A DNA stretch of 64,000 nucleotides from contig NZ_CP080203.1 of the NCBI RefSeq assembly GCF_020424085.1, positions 558,001-622,000 of the forward strand. Direction: 5' to 3'. Shown piece after piece: positions 1 to 9,285 of this stretch. Below the pieces are notes generated by a model. It was given only the letters and a program-made list of their open reading frames with translations, did no database searches and had not been told where the DNA came from. A program made the translations under genes and the position numbers. Each line of letters opens with the position of its first letter. Position 1 is the stretch's first letter. The DNA is from Mycetocola spongiae (GTDB lineage Bacteria > Actinomycetota > Actinomycetes > Actinomycetales > Microbacteriaceae).

Positions 1-1679
1 AGCCCGGCGAGGGGGGCCAGCTGCCGCCCGGCAAGGTCTATCCGTGGATCGCGCGCACCCGCCATGCCACCCCCGGCGTGGGCCTGATCTCGCCCCCGCC
101 GCACCACGATATCTATTCAATCGAGGACCTGAAGCAGCTCATCTTTGACCTGAAGCGCGCCAACCCGGCCGCGCGGATCCATACCAAGCTGGTCAGCCAG
201 GCAGGTATCGGTGCGGTTGCGGCGGGTGTGGCCAAGGCCCTGTCCGATGTGATCCTGGTCTCGGGTCACGACGGCGGCACCGGCGCAAGCCCGATGAACT
301 CGCTCAAGCACGCGGGTACGCCCTGGGAGCTGGGGCTCGCCGAAACGCAGCAGACGCTGATCCTGAACGGCATGCGCGACCGCGTGGTGGTGCAGGTGGA
401 CGGCCAGCTGAAGACCGGCCGCGATGTCATCATCGGCGCGCTGCTGGGCGCCGAGGAATTTGGCTTCGCCACCGCCCCGCTGGTGGTCTCCGGCTGCATC
501 ATGATGCGGGTATGCCACCTGGATACCTGCCCGGTGGGTGTGGCCACCCAGAACCCCGTGCTGCGCGAGCGCTTCACGGGCAAGCCCGAGTTTGTGGTGA
601 ACTTCTTTGAGTTCATCGCCGAGGAGGTGCGCGAATATCTCGCCGAGCTGGGGTTCCGCACCCTGGAGGAGGCCATCGGCCGCGTGGAGCTGCTGCACGC
701 CGAGGACGCCAGCGCACACTGGAAGGCCCGCGGATTGGACCTCTCACCGATCCTCACCGTGCCCGAGGTGGGTGCCCCGCGCCGCTCGGCACGCGAGCAG
801 GAGCACGAGCTGGACCAGCACTTCGATCGCGCGCTCATCGAGCTCGCGGGGGATGCCCTGGACCGCGGCGAGCCCGTGCTGGTGGAGCTTCCGATTAACA
901 ACACCGACCGCGCCGTGGGCACGATGCTGGGCCATGAGGTCACCGTGCGCCACGGGGCCCAGGGCCTGCCCGAGGCCACGATCGACGTGACGCTGCACGG
1001 CACCGCCGGGCAGAGCCTCGGCGCGTTCCTGCCCGCGGGTATCGCCCTGCGCCTGGAGGGTGAGTCCAATGACTACGTGGGTAAGGGCCTCTCCGGCGGG
1101 CTGATCACCGTGCGCCCGCCGCGCAGCGCCTCCTATACCGCGGAGGACAGCGTGATCGCCGGAAACGTGATCGGCTATGGTGCCACGAGCGGATCGATGT
1201 ATCTGCGCGGCATCGTGGGGGAGCGTTTCCTCGTGCGTAACTCCGGGGCCACCGCCGTGGCCGAGGGCGTGGGAGACCACGCGCTGGAGTATATGACCGG
1301 CGGCACCGCCCTGATTCTGGGCCCCACGGGCGAGAATCTCGGCGCGGGCATGTCGGGCGGCACCGCCTATGTTTATCGGCTGCGCCCCGAGGCGGTGAAC
1401 CCGGATTCCGCCGCGAGCGGCGAGCTGCGGGTCCTGCCCCTGGATCGCGCCGATCAGGAGCGCGTGCGCGAGCTTCTTAACGCGCATTATGAGGCCACCG
1501 AATCCGCGGTGGCCGCGGAGATCCTCGCCAATTTTGCGGTCGCTTCGGCCGAATTTAATAAGCTTATGCCGCGCGATTATGCCGCGGTCCAGGCCACGCG
1601 CGCGCAGGCACAGACCGAGGGTCTGGACCTGGACGGCGACGTGGTGTGGGAACGAATCATGGAGGTCACCCGTGGCTAA
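1..1679 (+). CDS. gltB: Glutamate synthase (NADPH) large subunit, 3' part
   Basis: Large (alpha) subunit of glutamate synthase, which makes two glutamates from 2-oxoglutarate and glutamine with electrons passed on from GltD. The reading frame is open from the left edge (first full codon at 3), so the 5' end lies outside the window; about 558 codons are visible. They cover the end of the FMN/synthase domain (the [20 protein letters not shown] stretch, the HDGGTGASP loop and the Cys-rich [13 protein letters not shown] segment that binds the 3Fe-4S cluster) and the C-terminal GXGXG beta-helix domain ([25 protein letters not shown]). The stop overlaps the gltD start, so the two are translationally coupled, the usual actinobacterial gltBD arrangement. 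Confidence 0.97.
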   Translation, partial: PGEGGQLPPGKVYPWIARTRHATPGVGLISPPPHHDIYSIEDLKQLIFDLKRANPAARIHTKLVSQAGIGAVAAGVAKALSDVILVSGHDGGTGASPMNSLKHAGTPWELGLAETQQTLILNGMRDRVVVQVDGQLKTGRDVIIGALLGAEEFGFATAPLVVSGCIMMRVCHLDTCPVGVATQNPVLRERFTGKPEFVVNFFEFIAEEVREYLAELGFRTLEEAIGRVELLHAEDASAHWKARGLDLSPILTVPEVGAPRRSAREQEHELDQHFDRALIELAGDALDRGEPVLVELPINNTDRAVGTMLGHEVTVRHGAQGLPEATIDVTLHGTAGQSLGAFLPAGIALRLEGESNDYVGKGLSGGLITVRPPRSASYTAEDSVIAGNVIGYGATSGSMYLRGIVGERFLVRNSGATAVAEGVGDHALEYMTGGTALILGPTGENLGAGMSGGTAYVYRLRPEAVNPDSAASGELRVLPLDRADQERVRELLNAHYEATESAVAAEILANFAVASAEFNKLMPRDYAAVQATRAQAQTEGLDLDGDVVWERIMEVTRG

Positions 1680-3129
1680 TCCCCGAGGTTTTCTTGAGAA
1701 CACGCAGCGCGAAACCGCGCCCCGCCGCCCGGTACCGCTCCGGCTCATGGACTGGAAGGAGGTCTACGCGCAGCGCGATGGGGCCACCGTGCAGCGCCAG
1801 GCCGGCCGCTGCATGGACTGCGGTGTGCCGTTCTGTCATCAGGGTTGCCCGCTGGGCAACCTGATCCCGGAGTGGAACGACCTGGTGCGCCGCGGCGAGG
1901 GGCACGAGGCCATCGAGCGCCTGCACGCCACCAATAACTTCCCCGAGTTCACCGGCAAGCTCTGCCCGGCCCCGTGCGAGAGCGCGTGTGTCCTGGGCAT
2001 CAACCAGCCCGCGGTGACCATCAAGGAGGTGGAGGTATCCATCATCGAGACCGCCTTCGAAAACGGCTGGGTTGAGCCCGAGCTGCCCGTGCGCCTGACC
2101 GGGAAGACCGTGGCCGTGGTGGGCTCGGGCCCCGCCGGGCTCGCGGCCGCGCAGCAGCTCACCCGCGCGGGACACACCGTGGCGGTTTATGAGCGCGAGG
2201 ATCGCATCGGCGGCCTCCTGCGCTATGGCATCCCCGACTTCAAGATGGAAAAGAGCGACCTCGATCGCCGTCTTGAGCAGATGACCGCCGAGGGCACCCG
2301 GTTCCGCCCCGGAATCACCATCGGCGTGGACCTCGGCTGGGAGGAACTGCGCCGCCGCTTTGACGCCGTGATCGTGGCCACCGGCTCGACGATCCCGCGC
2401 GATCTGCCCATCCCGGGGCGCGACCTCGGTGGTGTGCACTTTGCCATGGACTATCTGGTCCCGGCCAACCGGGTGCAGGCGGGCGATAGCGTGGCCGATC
2501 AGATCACCGCCGCGGGAAAGCGCGTGGTTGTGCTTGGCGGCGGCGATACCGGGGCCGATTGCATCGGAACCGCACACCGCCAGGGGGCGCTCAGCGTGAC
2601 CAACCTGGCCATCGGAAAGCAGCCCGGAACCGAGCGCCCCGCGCATCAGCCCTGGCCCACGATGCCCACGCTCTTTGAGATGCAGAGCGCCCACGAGGAG
2701 GGCGGGGAGCGCGAGTATCTGGTGTCCACCGTGGAATTCCGTGCCGACGAAACTGGGAATGTGTGCAGCATCCGTGTGGCGGAGACCGAATTCGTGGATG
2801 GACGCCGGGTGCCGCGCGCGGGAACAGAGCGTGAAATCAAGGCTGACCTGGTGCTTCTTGCCCTGGGATTCCTGGGCCCGGAGGCGGAAACGCTGTCCCG
2901 AGACCTTGGCCTTCCGGTGGGTGCACAGGGTAACCTGGACAGAGACAACGATTACCGGACCAACCAGGCCGGAGTGTTCGTTGCCGGCGACGCGGGTCGC
3001 GGGCAGTCGCTCATTGTCTGGGCGATCGCCGAGGGTCGCGCGGCTGCCGCAGCGGTCGACCGATACCTGGAGGGGACAACCTCGTTGCCCGCCCCGGTTC
3101 ACGCCCACGAGAGGGCCCTCACGCTTTAA
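1672..3129 (+). CDS. gltD: Glutamate synthase (NADPH) small subunit
   Basis: Small (beta) subunit, 485 residues, which takes electrons from NADPH through FAD and two 4Fe-4S clusters to GltB. The GTG start at 1672 is chosen because GGAGGT at 1661-1666 sits 5 nt upstream and the protein then begins [10 protein letters not shown], as in relatives. The N-terminal ferredoxin-like part holds the Cys clusters [15 protein letters not shown] and [12 protein letters not shown]. Two dinucleotide folds follow: [15 protein letters not shown] (FAD) and [12 protein letters not shown] (NADPH), and the C-terminal [14 protein letters not shown] motif closes the FAD site. Length is normal for the family. It overlaps gltB by 8 nt. 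Confidence 0.97.
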   Translation: MANPRGFLENTQRETAPRRPVPLRLMDWKEVYAQRDGATVQRQAGRCMDCGVPFCHQGCPLGNLIPEWNDLVRRGEGHEAIERLHATNNFPEFTGKLCPAPCESACVLGINQPAVTIKEVEVSIIETAFENGWVEPELPVRLTGKTVAVVGSGPAGLAAAQQLTRAGHTVAVYEREDRIGGLLRYGIPDFKMEKSDLDRRLEQMTAEGTRFRPGITIGVDLGWEELRRRFDAVIVATGSTIPRDLPIPGRDLGGVHFAMDYLVPANRVQAGDSVADQITAAGKRVVVLGGGDTGADCIGTAHRQGALSVTNLAIGKQPGTERPAHQPWPTMPTLFEMQSAHEEGGEREYLVSTVEFRADETGNVCSIRVAETEFVDGRRVPRAGTEREIKADLVLLALGFLGPEAETLSRDLGLPVGAQGNLDRDNDYRTNQAGVFVAGDAGRGQSLIVWAIAEGRAAAAAVDRYLEGTTSLPAPVHAHERALTL

Positions 3130-3175
3130 CCACCCCTGCCGCGGCCTCGGCCGCAGAAGTATGGAGCACCACCAC

Positions 3176-4621
3176 ATGAGACGAGCTAAAATCGTCGCGA
3201 CTCTTGGCCCGGCTACGTCGAGCTATGAGGACATCCGCGCCATTCTCGAGGCCGGCGTCAATGTTGCACGCATGAACCTCAGCCACGGTGACTACACCGT
3301 GCACGAGGGTGTTTACGCAAACGTGCGCAAGGCCGCCGCCGACCTCGGCAAGTCCACCGCCGTTCTGGTTGACCTTCAGGGTCCGAAGATCCGCCTGGGC
3401 AAGTTTGAGGGTGGCCCCTATAACCTCGCCGAGGGTGATGTTTTTAAGATCACCACCGAGGACATCCTGGGCAATAAGGACATCAGCTCCACCACATTTA
3501 AGGGCCTGCCCGAGGACGTGCGCGTGGGCGACCCGCTGCTGATCGACGACGGCAAGGTCACGCTGCGCGTGACCGCCGTGGAGGGAAACACCGTGACCAC
3601 GGTGGTCACCGTTCCCGGCCCGATCTCGAATAATAAGGGCATCAACCTGCCCGGTGTGGCCGTGAACGTTCCCGCACTGAGCGAAAAGGACGAGGCCGAC
3701 CTGCGCTGGGGCATTAAGCTCGGCGCCGATTTCATCGCCCTGTCCTTCGTGCGTGACGCCGCGGATATCGTGCGCGTTCACGAGATCATGGACGAGGAGG
3801 GCACCCGCCTTCCCGTGATCGCCAAGATCGAGAAGCCGCAGGCCGTGGATAACCTCGAGGAGATCATCGACGCCTTTGACGGCATCATGGTCGCCCGCGG
3901 TGACCTCGGTGTGGAGCTTCCCCTGGAGGCCGTCCCGATCGTGCAGAAGCGCGCCGTGGAGCTGTGCCGCCGCGCGGCCAAGCCCGTGATCGTCGCCACG
4001 CAGATGCTCGAATCCATGATCTCCAGCCCGCGCCCCACGCGCGCCGAGACCAGCGACGTGGCCAATGCCGTGCTCGATGGTGCCGACGCCGTGATGCTCT
4101 CGGGCGAGACCAGCGTGGGTGAGTTCCCCGTGATCACCGTGGCCACCATGGCCCGGATCGTGGAGTCCACCGAGCAGCACGGCCTCGAGCGCATCCCCCC
4201 GCTGGGCACCAAGCCCCGCACCCAGGGTGGCGCGATCACCCTCGCCGCGAGCGAGGTGGCCGAGTTTGTGGAGGCCAAGTACCTGTGCGTGTTCACCGAG
4301 TCCGGTGACTCGGTGCGTCGCATGTCGCGCCTGCGCAGCCCGATCCCCGTGATCGGCTATACCCCGAACGAGACCACCCTGCGTCGCATGCAGCTGAACT
4401 GGGGTGTGGAGGGTCGCCTGATCGCAAGCGTCACCCACACCGACGCCATGTTTGGTCAGGTGGACGACTGCCTGCTCGGCGAGGGTCTTGCCAAGGAGGG
4501 CCAGAAGGTTGTGGTGATCTCCGGATCTCCCCCCGGAATCGCCGGTTCCACCAACGATCTGCGTGTACACAACGTGGGCGACGCCAAGAACCAGGTCGTT
4601 CCGGCCTACGAAAAGGCCTAG
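3176..4621 (+). CDS. pyk: Pyruvate kinase
   Basis: Cytosolic glycolytic enzyme converting phosphoenolpyruvate and ADP to pyruvate and ATP; 481 residues, typical length. The start MRRAKIVATLGPATSS is the conserved N-terminus, with GGAG at 3163-3166 as ribosome site; an in-frame ATG at 3161 (adding MEHHH) is less likely. The TIM barrel contains MNLSHGDY, the KIEKPQAVDNL segment, the signature VARGDLGVE and ATQMLESMI; the small inserted B domain and the C-terminal regulatory domain are complete. It lies 46 nt after gltD on the same strand and ends at a strong terminator. Codon use is highly biased, as expected of an abundant protein. Confidence 0.97.
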   Translation: MRRAKIVATLGPATSSYEDIRAILEAGVNVARMNLSHGDYTVHEGVYANVRKAAADLGKSTAVLVDLQGPKIRLGKFEGGPYNLAEGDVFKITTEDILGNKDISSTTFKGLPEDVRVGDPLLIDDGKVTLRVTAVEGNTVTTVVTVPGPISNNKGINLPGVAVNVPALSEKDEADLRWGIKLGADFIALSFVRDAADIVRVHEIMDEEGTRLPVIAKIEKPQAVDNLEEIIDAFDGIMVARGDLGVELPLEAVPIVQKRAVELCRRAAKPVIVATQMLESMISSPRPTRAETSDVANAVLDGADAVMLSGETSVGEFPVITVATMARIVESTEQHGLERIPPLGTKPRTQGGAITLAASEVAEFVEAKYLCVFTESGDSVRRMSRLRSPIPVIGYTPNETTLRRMQLNWGVEGRLIASVTHTDAMFGQVDDCLLGEGLAKEGQKVVVISGSPPGIAGSTNDLRVHNVGDAKNQVVPAYEKA

Positions 4622-4638
4622 TCTCCGCGTAGACGCAA

Positions 4639-4682
4639 AAACCCGCGGTCATCCCTCCCTCCGGAGGGGTGGCCGCGGGTTT
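4639..4682. terminator. Terminator between pyk and namZ
   Basis: Hairpin with arms AAACCCGCGG and CCGCGGGTTT at the outside plus a second paired block (atccctcc / ggaggggt) inside. It has A-tracts and T-tracts on both flanks, so it can end transcription of both convergent genes. Confidence 0.8.
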
Positions 4683-4695
4683 GCTCTATCCGGCT

Positions 4696-5880
4696 CTAAT
4701 AGAGCACGGCGTCGCCCAGAAGCCCGGGCCAGTCAGGGGTGGCGAGGCTGGCCGGATCCCGGAACTCGCCCGCGGTGATGCGGCGGAAGGCCCCGGGGAT
4801 GCCAAACAGGTGTTCAAGCGCGGTGGCATCGGTGCCGCCGGCCATCGAGGGGTCCACGCGCTCGGTCAACCGACCGGGGTGCAGGGCGTGGACCACCTCA
4901 AGTGCGCGCACCATGGTGTGTACGGGAGCGATCTCGCGCAGATCCGTGACCGCAAGCATCACACCGGAGCAGGGCTCGCCCGCATAATTGCGGATCATCG
5001 GGGTGAAACCATAGGGGATAAACCCCACCCCGGGCAGCCCAAGCGCGTTCAGCGCATCGGCGGTGGCCTCGGAGTCCAGCCACGGCGCCCCAAAAACCCT
5101 AAACGGTGCCGCGGTGCCGCGCCCCTCGGAGAGGTTCACACCCTCCAGTAGGCAGGTCCCGGGATAGAGCAGGGCTGTGAGCGCATCGGGCATCGCGGGG
5201 GAGGTGGGGGTCCAGTGGGCGGGGGTCTCGGCGGCGATCTGCTCGCGCTCCCACCCCGTGCACTCGATCACGGTGAGGTCCACGGTGATGCCGCGGCTCT
5301 CGACCCAGTGGCGCGCAAGCTCGCCGATCGTGGCCTGATGCCGGATCGGCATGGGCCAGCGCCCCACAAAGGAGCGGCAGTGTTCCTCATCAAGCATGGG
5401 CCCCTCGGCGAGGGTCAGATCGCCGCCGAGCGGATTGGGGCGATCCAATACCACCACCCGCACCCCTGCGGCGGCGCAGGCCTCAAGCGCATAGCTCAGG
5501 GTCCACATATAGGTATAAAACCGCGCACCGATATCGGGCAGGTCAAAGATCAGCGTGTCGATTGCGGCGAGGTCCGCCGCGGCCGGCGCGAGCTGCTCGC
5601 CATAGAGTGAGCGCACGGGGAGACCGGTGATCGGATCGTGAATATCACCGATCTGGGCGCCCTCGCGCGCGGTGCCGGCGATGCCGTGCTCGGGGGCAAA
5701 AAGCAGCGTGAGGTTAAAGCCTGCCTCGATCAGGGCCACGCGGCCGCGGCGCAGATTGCCGGTCAGGGCCAGGTCATTGGTGATCAGCCCGAGCCGGGCG
5801 CCGTCCAGGCCCGGGTTGATTTCGCGCGCGGCCAGGCGGTCTATTCCCGTGCGGATGCCGCGAGGACTGGTATGTAGCAT
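4696..5880 (-). CDS. namZ: Exo-beta-N-acetylmuramidase NamZ-like (DUF1343)
   Basis: Member of the DUF1343 family, whose characterised member (Bacillus NamZ, former YbbC) removes MurNAc from the non-reducing end of peptidoglycan fragments. The 394-residue protein shows the family motifs GLITNDLALT, LFAPEHGIAG, VRSLYGEQLAP, FDLPDIGARFYTYMWTL and DRPNPLGG. The ATG at 5880 has GGAG 7 nt upstream. No signal peptide is present (start MLHTSPRGIRTG), unlike the secreted Bacillus enzyme, so I infer action in the cytoplasm on imported fragments. It follows murR by 31 nt on the same strand, and murQ is divergent next to it; both neighbours fix its role in MurNAc salvage. Confidence 0.88.
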   Translation of the reverse strand: MLHTSPRGIRTGIDRLAAREINPGLDGARLGLITNDLALTGNLRRGRVALIEAGFNLTLLFAPEHGIAGTAREGAQIGDIHDPITGLPVRSLYGEQLAPAAADLAAIDTLIFDLPDIGARFYTYMWTLSYALEACAAAGVRVVVLDRPNPLGGDLTLAEGPMLDEEHCRSFVGRWPMPIRHQATIGELARHWVESRGITVDLTVIECTGWEREQIAAETPAHWTPTSPAMPDALTALLYPGTCLLEGVNLSEGRGTAAPFRVFGAPWLDSEATADALNALGLPGVGFIPYGFTPMIRNYAGEPCSGVMLAVTDLREIAPVHTMVRALEVVHALHPGRLTERVDPSMAGGTDATALEHLFGIPGAFRRITAGEFRDPASLATPDWPGLLGDAVLY

Positions 5881-5911
5881 CAAAAAACTCCCTTGTTTTA
5901 TGCCGATGGTC

Positions 5912-6778
5912 CTAATCGATCCGATGGCCCTTCACGGCCTCGAAACTCAGGTGCAGATTGCTCGCCATGCGGTCAAAGCCGCGCTGCGCGATCCGCACAA
6001 AAATAAAGTCGATCACCGCGAGCTGGGCGATGCGGCTGGCCATCGCGCCCGAGCGATAGCGCGTCTCATTGGCCGCGGTGGTGAGCACCAGATCCGCGGC
6101 TAGGGCCAGGGGGGACTCGGGGGCATTGGTGATCGCGATGGTGCGCGCGCCGGTGGCCCGCGCGATCCGCAGCGCCTCCACGGACTCCTGGGTGCGTCCC
6201 GAGTGGGAGAGGGCGATCGCAACATCCTCGGCGCCGAGCAGCGAGGAGGAGGTCAGGGCCAGGTGCTGATCGGTCCAGCTCTGCGCAAAATATCCCGCGC
6301 GATGCAGTTTATGTTGCAGGTCCTGCCCGGCCAGGGCGCTCGAGCCGCTGCCGTAGATATCGATGCGGCGCGCGGAGATGAGGGATTCCACCACGTATTC
6401 CAGCGCGTCCAGGTCCAGATCGCGCGCTGTGCGTTCGATGGTTTCGGCCTCCATAAACGCGATCTTGGACACCGTCTGTGCGGGTGTATCGGTGGGGGAG
6501 ACCTCGCCATCGGAGATTTTAAAGCGCTCCCGGCTGCGTGATTCCCTCCCCAGTTCGGAGGCCAGGGCGAGCCGAAACTCGGGATAGCCCATATCCGCGA
6601 CGCCGCGGCAAAAGCGCACGATGCTGCCGGTGGACACGCCGCTGGCCTCGGCAAGTGCCGTGATCGTGAGCCCGGGAATCGCGGCGGGATCGGCCAAAAT
6701 AAAATCGGCGATGCGCTCCTCGGCCCCGGTCATGCGGGGGCGGCGCTGGTGTACGGCGGTGAGAACGGTGGAAGACAT
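5912..6778 (-). CDS. murR: MurR/RpiR-family transcriptional regulator
   Basis: RpiR-family regulator, 288 residues. The N-terminal HTH_6 domain (about residues 10-75, with ITALAEASGVSTGSIVRFCR as the helix-turn-helix) is followed by a SIS sugar-phosphate sensor domain (about 110-260: DIYGSGSSALAGQDLQHKL, IALSHSGRTQESVEAL). The family's MurR represses MurNAc genes and responds to MurNAc-6-phosphate; the divergent murQ and adjacent namZ make that function likely here. Start at ATG 6778 (MSSTVLTAV) is preferred, with AAGGG 9 nt upstream; a start 13 codons further up is possible. It probably represses both itself and murQ from the shared 155-bp region. Confidence 0.88.
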   Translation of the reverse strand: MSSTVLTAVHQRRPRMTGAEERIADFILADPAAIPGLTITALAEASGVSTGSIVRFCRGVADMGYPEFRLALASELGRESRSRERFKISDGEVSPTDTPAQTVSKIAFMEAETIERTARDLDLDALEYVVESLISARRIDIYGSGSSALAGQDLQHKLHRAGYFAQSWTDQHLALTSSSLLGAEDVAIALSHSGRTQESVEALRIARATGARTIAITNAPESPLALAADLVLTTAANETRYRSGAMASRIAQLAVIDFIFVRIAQRGFDRMASNLHLSFEAVKGHRID

Positions 6779-6840
6779 CGCGCGGGCCCTTCGTCGTGGC
6801 GGGGTGTTGTGGACCATCTTTACACGTTTTTGAAAAGGTC

Positions 6841-6887
6841 TTGTAAATATTTTTATAACTGGGCTAGGCTGGCGACAATTATTTACA
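6841..6887 (+). promoter_or_regulatory. Promoter of murQ with candidate MurR operator
   Basis: TTGTAA (6841-6846) and TAGGCT (6865-6870) with 18-bp spacing form a plausible promoter for murQ. Arms TGTAAATA (6842-6849) and TATTTACA (6880-6887) form an exact inverted repeat that brackets it, and the block 6841-6858 is itself an imperfect palindrome. The AT-rich content stands out from the GC-rich surroundings. The position between murR and murQ suggests a MurR binding site; this is inference. Confidence 0.5.
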
Positions 6888-6933
6888 GGGTGTCGAGGAT
6901 GACACCCCCGAGGATACTCCCGAGGAGACGGCA

Positions 6934-7881
6934 ATGACGCTGTCGAATACCGCACCAAGCGATGCCGCACGCGAAACCATCCACCTGGATACCGAGGCAC
7001 GCAACCCCCGCACGATGGCCCTGGATACCGTGCCCACCGTAGAGCTCCTGGGTCTGCTGAACGACGAGGATGCCCGCGTGGCCGCCGTGGTCCGCACGCT
7101 GCTGCCCACGCTCGCCCGGCTCGTGGATGCCGCGGCCCTCGCCCTGGAATCCGGCGGCCGCGTGCACTATTTTGGTGCGGGCACCTCGGGTCGCCTCGCC
7201 GTGCTGGACGCCACCGAGCTGCTGCCCACGTTTAACCTGGAGCCCGGAATCGTGGTGGCGCATATGGCCGGGGGACCGGCCGCGCTTATCCGCAGCGCCG
7301 AAAACGTCGAGGACAGCCCCGAGGCCGGCGCCCGGGATGCCGCCGAGGTGAGCGCGGGGGATATCGCGATCGGGATCACCGCCTCGGGCCGCACCCCGTA
7401 TGTGCGCGGGGCCCTCGCCGAGGCCCGCCGCCGCGGCGCGGTCACCGCGGTGATCGCCAATAACCCCGGCTCCGTGATCGGCGCCGAGGTGGACTATGCG
7501 CTCGAGGCCGCCACCGGGCCCGAGGCGCTCTCCGGCTCGACCCGGCTAAAATCCGGCACCGCCGCCAAATTCCTGCTGAACGGTTTTTCCACGGCCCTCA
7601 TGGTGCGCCGCGGCTTCGCCTGGTCCAATCTGATGGTCTCGGTGGTGCCCAGCAACGAAAAGCTGCGCGAGCGCGCGGTGCGCATCCTGATGGCCGCCAC
7701 CGACCTGGATCGCGCCGCCGCGGGCACCCTGCTCGCCGCGTGCGATGGCGATATTAAAACCGCGATCCTCTCCCGGCTGGCGGGCATCCCGCCCGCCGAA
7801 GCGCGCGCCGCCCTCGGCGCCGCCCACGGCTCCGTGGCCCGCGCCCTCCCGACCACCCTTCCCCCGACCACTCACAGATAG
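6934..7881 (+). CDS. murQ: N-acetylmuramic acid 6-phosphate etherase
   Basis: Lyase that cleaves the D-lactyl ether of MurNAc-6-phosphate to GlcNAc-6-phosphate and D-lactate. 315 residues against about 300 in E. coli. Diagnostic motifs: TEARNPRT near residue 20, HYFGAGTSGRLAVLDATELLPTF (78-100, with the family's active-site Glu in DATE), GITASGRTPYVRGAL, and TGPEALSGSTRLKSGTAAK followed by FLLNGFSTALMVRRG. GAGGAG lies 6 nt before the ATG. It is the first gene of an operon continuing into the ABC importer 12 nt downstream. The substrate must be phosphorylated, yet the adjacent importer is not a PTS and no kinase gene is in the window. Confidence 0.95.
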   Translation: MTLSNTAPSDAARETIHLDTEARNPRTMALDTVPTVELLGLLNDEDARVAAVVRTLLPTLARLVDAAALALESGGRVHYFGAGTSGRLAVLDATELLPTFNLEPGIVVAHMAGGPAALIRSAENVEDSPEAGARDAAEVSAGDIAIGITASGRTPYVRGALAEARRRGAVTAVIANNPGSVIGAEVDYALEAATGPEALSGSTRLKSGTAAKFLLNGFSTALMVRRGFAWSNLMVSVVPSNEKLRERAVRILMAATDLDRAAAGTLLAACDGDIKTAILSRLAGIPPAEARAALGAAHGSVARALPTTLPPTTHR

Positions 7882-7893
7882 CGAGGATTCATC

Positions 7894-9189
7894 ATGAAAA
7901 AACGCGCACTCACCGCGGTTGCGCTCGGCGCGGCCTTTGCCCTCACGCTGGCCGGCTGCGCGCCGGGCGGCAATAGCGCCAACGGCGGATCGGAGGGGAG
8001 CGGCGATGAGGCCGTGACCCTCAAGGTCTGGTCCTGGCAGGCCCAGTCCAGCCCGCAGTGGAATAAGATCTTCGACGCCTACGAAAAGGATAACCCCGGC
8101 GTCACGATCGAGTTTGAGGGCTTCCAGCCCACCGAATATAACCAGATCCTGGCCACGGGCCTCGAGGGCCGCGATGGCCCCGATGTCGCGATGCTGCGCG
8201 CCTATGGTGGGCTGCAGAACGCCGTGGCCGCGGGCCAGCTGCTGCCGGTGGGCGATAAGATCACCGGCCTGGACCAGATCGCCCCGAGCGTGATGGCCGC
8301 CGCCACGGGCAAGGCCGATGGCCTGGTCTACGGCGTCCCGTTTGCCACCCAGACGCTGCAGATGATCTATAACAAGACCCTGTTTGAAAAGGAGGGGCTC
8401 AAGGCCCCGAAGACCTGGGAGGAGTTCATCTCGCTCAATGACTCGCTCCTGGAGAAGCAGATCACCCCGATGGCGCTCGGCGCCCGCGAGGACTGGGTGC
8501 TCCCGATCTTCGCCGATATCATGGGCTCCGCCCGCTATGGCGGAAGCGAATTTGAGGCCGCCGTGCTCGACGGCTCGCAGAACTTCAACGACCCCAATTA
8601 TGTGGCCTCGCTGCAGGTGGTGAAGGACATGCAGAAGTACCTGGATAAGGATGTCATGGCCGTGGGTGTGGCCGATTCGGCGCTGCAGTTCACCTCGGGC
8701 AAGGCGGCCCAGTATCCCGGTGGCTCCTTCGACCTGAAGACCTTTAAGGAGGGTGCCCCGGATACCGAATTTGGTGTGTATCAGGTGCCGCCGCCCCCCG
8801 GCTCGGTCCTGGATCACCCCGTGACCCCGGCCTATGCCGATGGCAGCTTCGGCGTGAATAAGCAGTCGAAGAAGCAGGAGGCCTCCCTGAAGCTCCTGCA
8901 GTGGATGACCACCAAGGACTTCGGCCAGCAGGTGTCCAACCAGATCGGCCAGTTCTCGCCGCTTCCCGGCGTGACCTATGAGGATAAGCTCCTCCAGGAA
9001 ATGTGGGACCTCTACGAGGAGAACCCGGCACCGTATCTGCTGCTGATCAACTTCCGCTATGGCGACCCCTCGGGCACCACGGTACTCGGCACCAATATCC
9101 AGAAGATGTTCCTGGGTGAGTCCACGCCCGCCGAGGTCGCGGATGCCCTCCAGGTGGGCGTCTCGGCCTGGTTTACCCCCTCCAAATAA
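7894..9189 (+). CDS. ABC transporter sugar-binding lipoprotein (probable MurNAc/muropeptide)
   Basis: Extracellular substrate-binding protein of a carbohydrate-type ABC importer, 431 residues. The signal peptide ends in a lipobox (LTLAGC, Cys23), so the protein is lipid-anchored outside the membrane. Family-1 solute-binding features include VTLKVWSWQ at the mature N-terminus, AKTWEEF-like lid segment (KAPKTWEEFI) and GSFDLKTF. GAGGA precedes the ATG. Its place 12 nt after murQ and before two permeases and an AmiE-like hydrolase suggests that it binds MurNAc or MurNAc-peptides; the substrate is inferred from context only. A pair of strong hairpins follows the stop. Confidence 0.85.
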   Translation: MKKRALTAVALGAAFALTLAGCAPGGNSANGGSEGSGDEAVTLKVWSWQAQSSPQWNKIFDAYEKDNPGVTIEFEGFQPTEYNQILATGLEGRDGPDVAMLRAYGGLQNAVAAGQLLPVGDKITGLDQIAPSVMAAATGKADGLVYGVPFATQTLQMIYNKTLFEKEGLKAPKTWEEFISLNDSLLEKQITPMALGAREDWVLPIFADIMGSARYGGSEFEAAVLDGSQNFNDPNYVASLQVVKDMQKYLDKDVMAVGVADSALQFTSGKAAQYPGGSFDLKTFKEGAPDTEFGVYQVPPPPGSVLDHPVTPAYADGSFGVNKQSKKQEASLKLLQWMTTKDFGQQVSNQIGQFSPLPGVTYEDKLLQEMWDLYEENPAPYLLLINFRYGDPSGTTVLGTNIQKMFLGESTPAEVADALQVGVSAWFTPSK

Positions 9190-9196
9190 TCGCTCA

Positions 9197-9235
9197 GGCC
9201 GGGCCCTCATCGGGCCCGGCCCTCCCGCGGGGAGG
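9197..9235 (+). other. Tandem intercistronic hairpins after the binding-protein gene
   Basis: Two perfect stem-loops in a row: arms 9197-9206 / 9212-9221 (10 bp, 5-nt loop TCATC) and 9221-9226 / 9230-9235 (6 bp, 3-nt loop). No T-run follows, so full termination is unlikely. Such structures often stabilise the upstream message so that binding protein outnumbers permease; that role is inferred. Confidence 0.6.
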
Positions 9236-9285
9236 GGCCCCGGCCCCTCCCACCCCACCCACATTTTTGTCAGAGAGGACATCTC

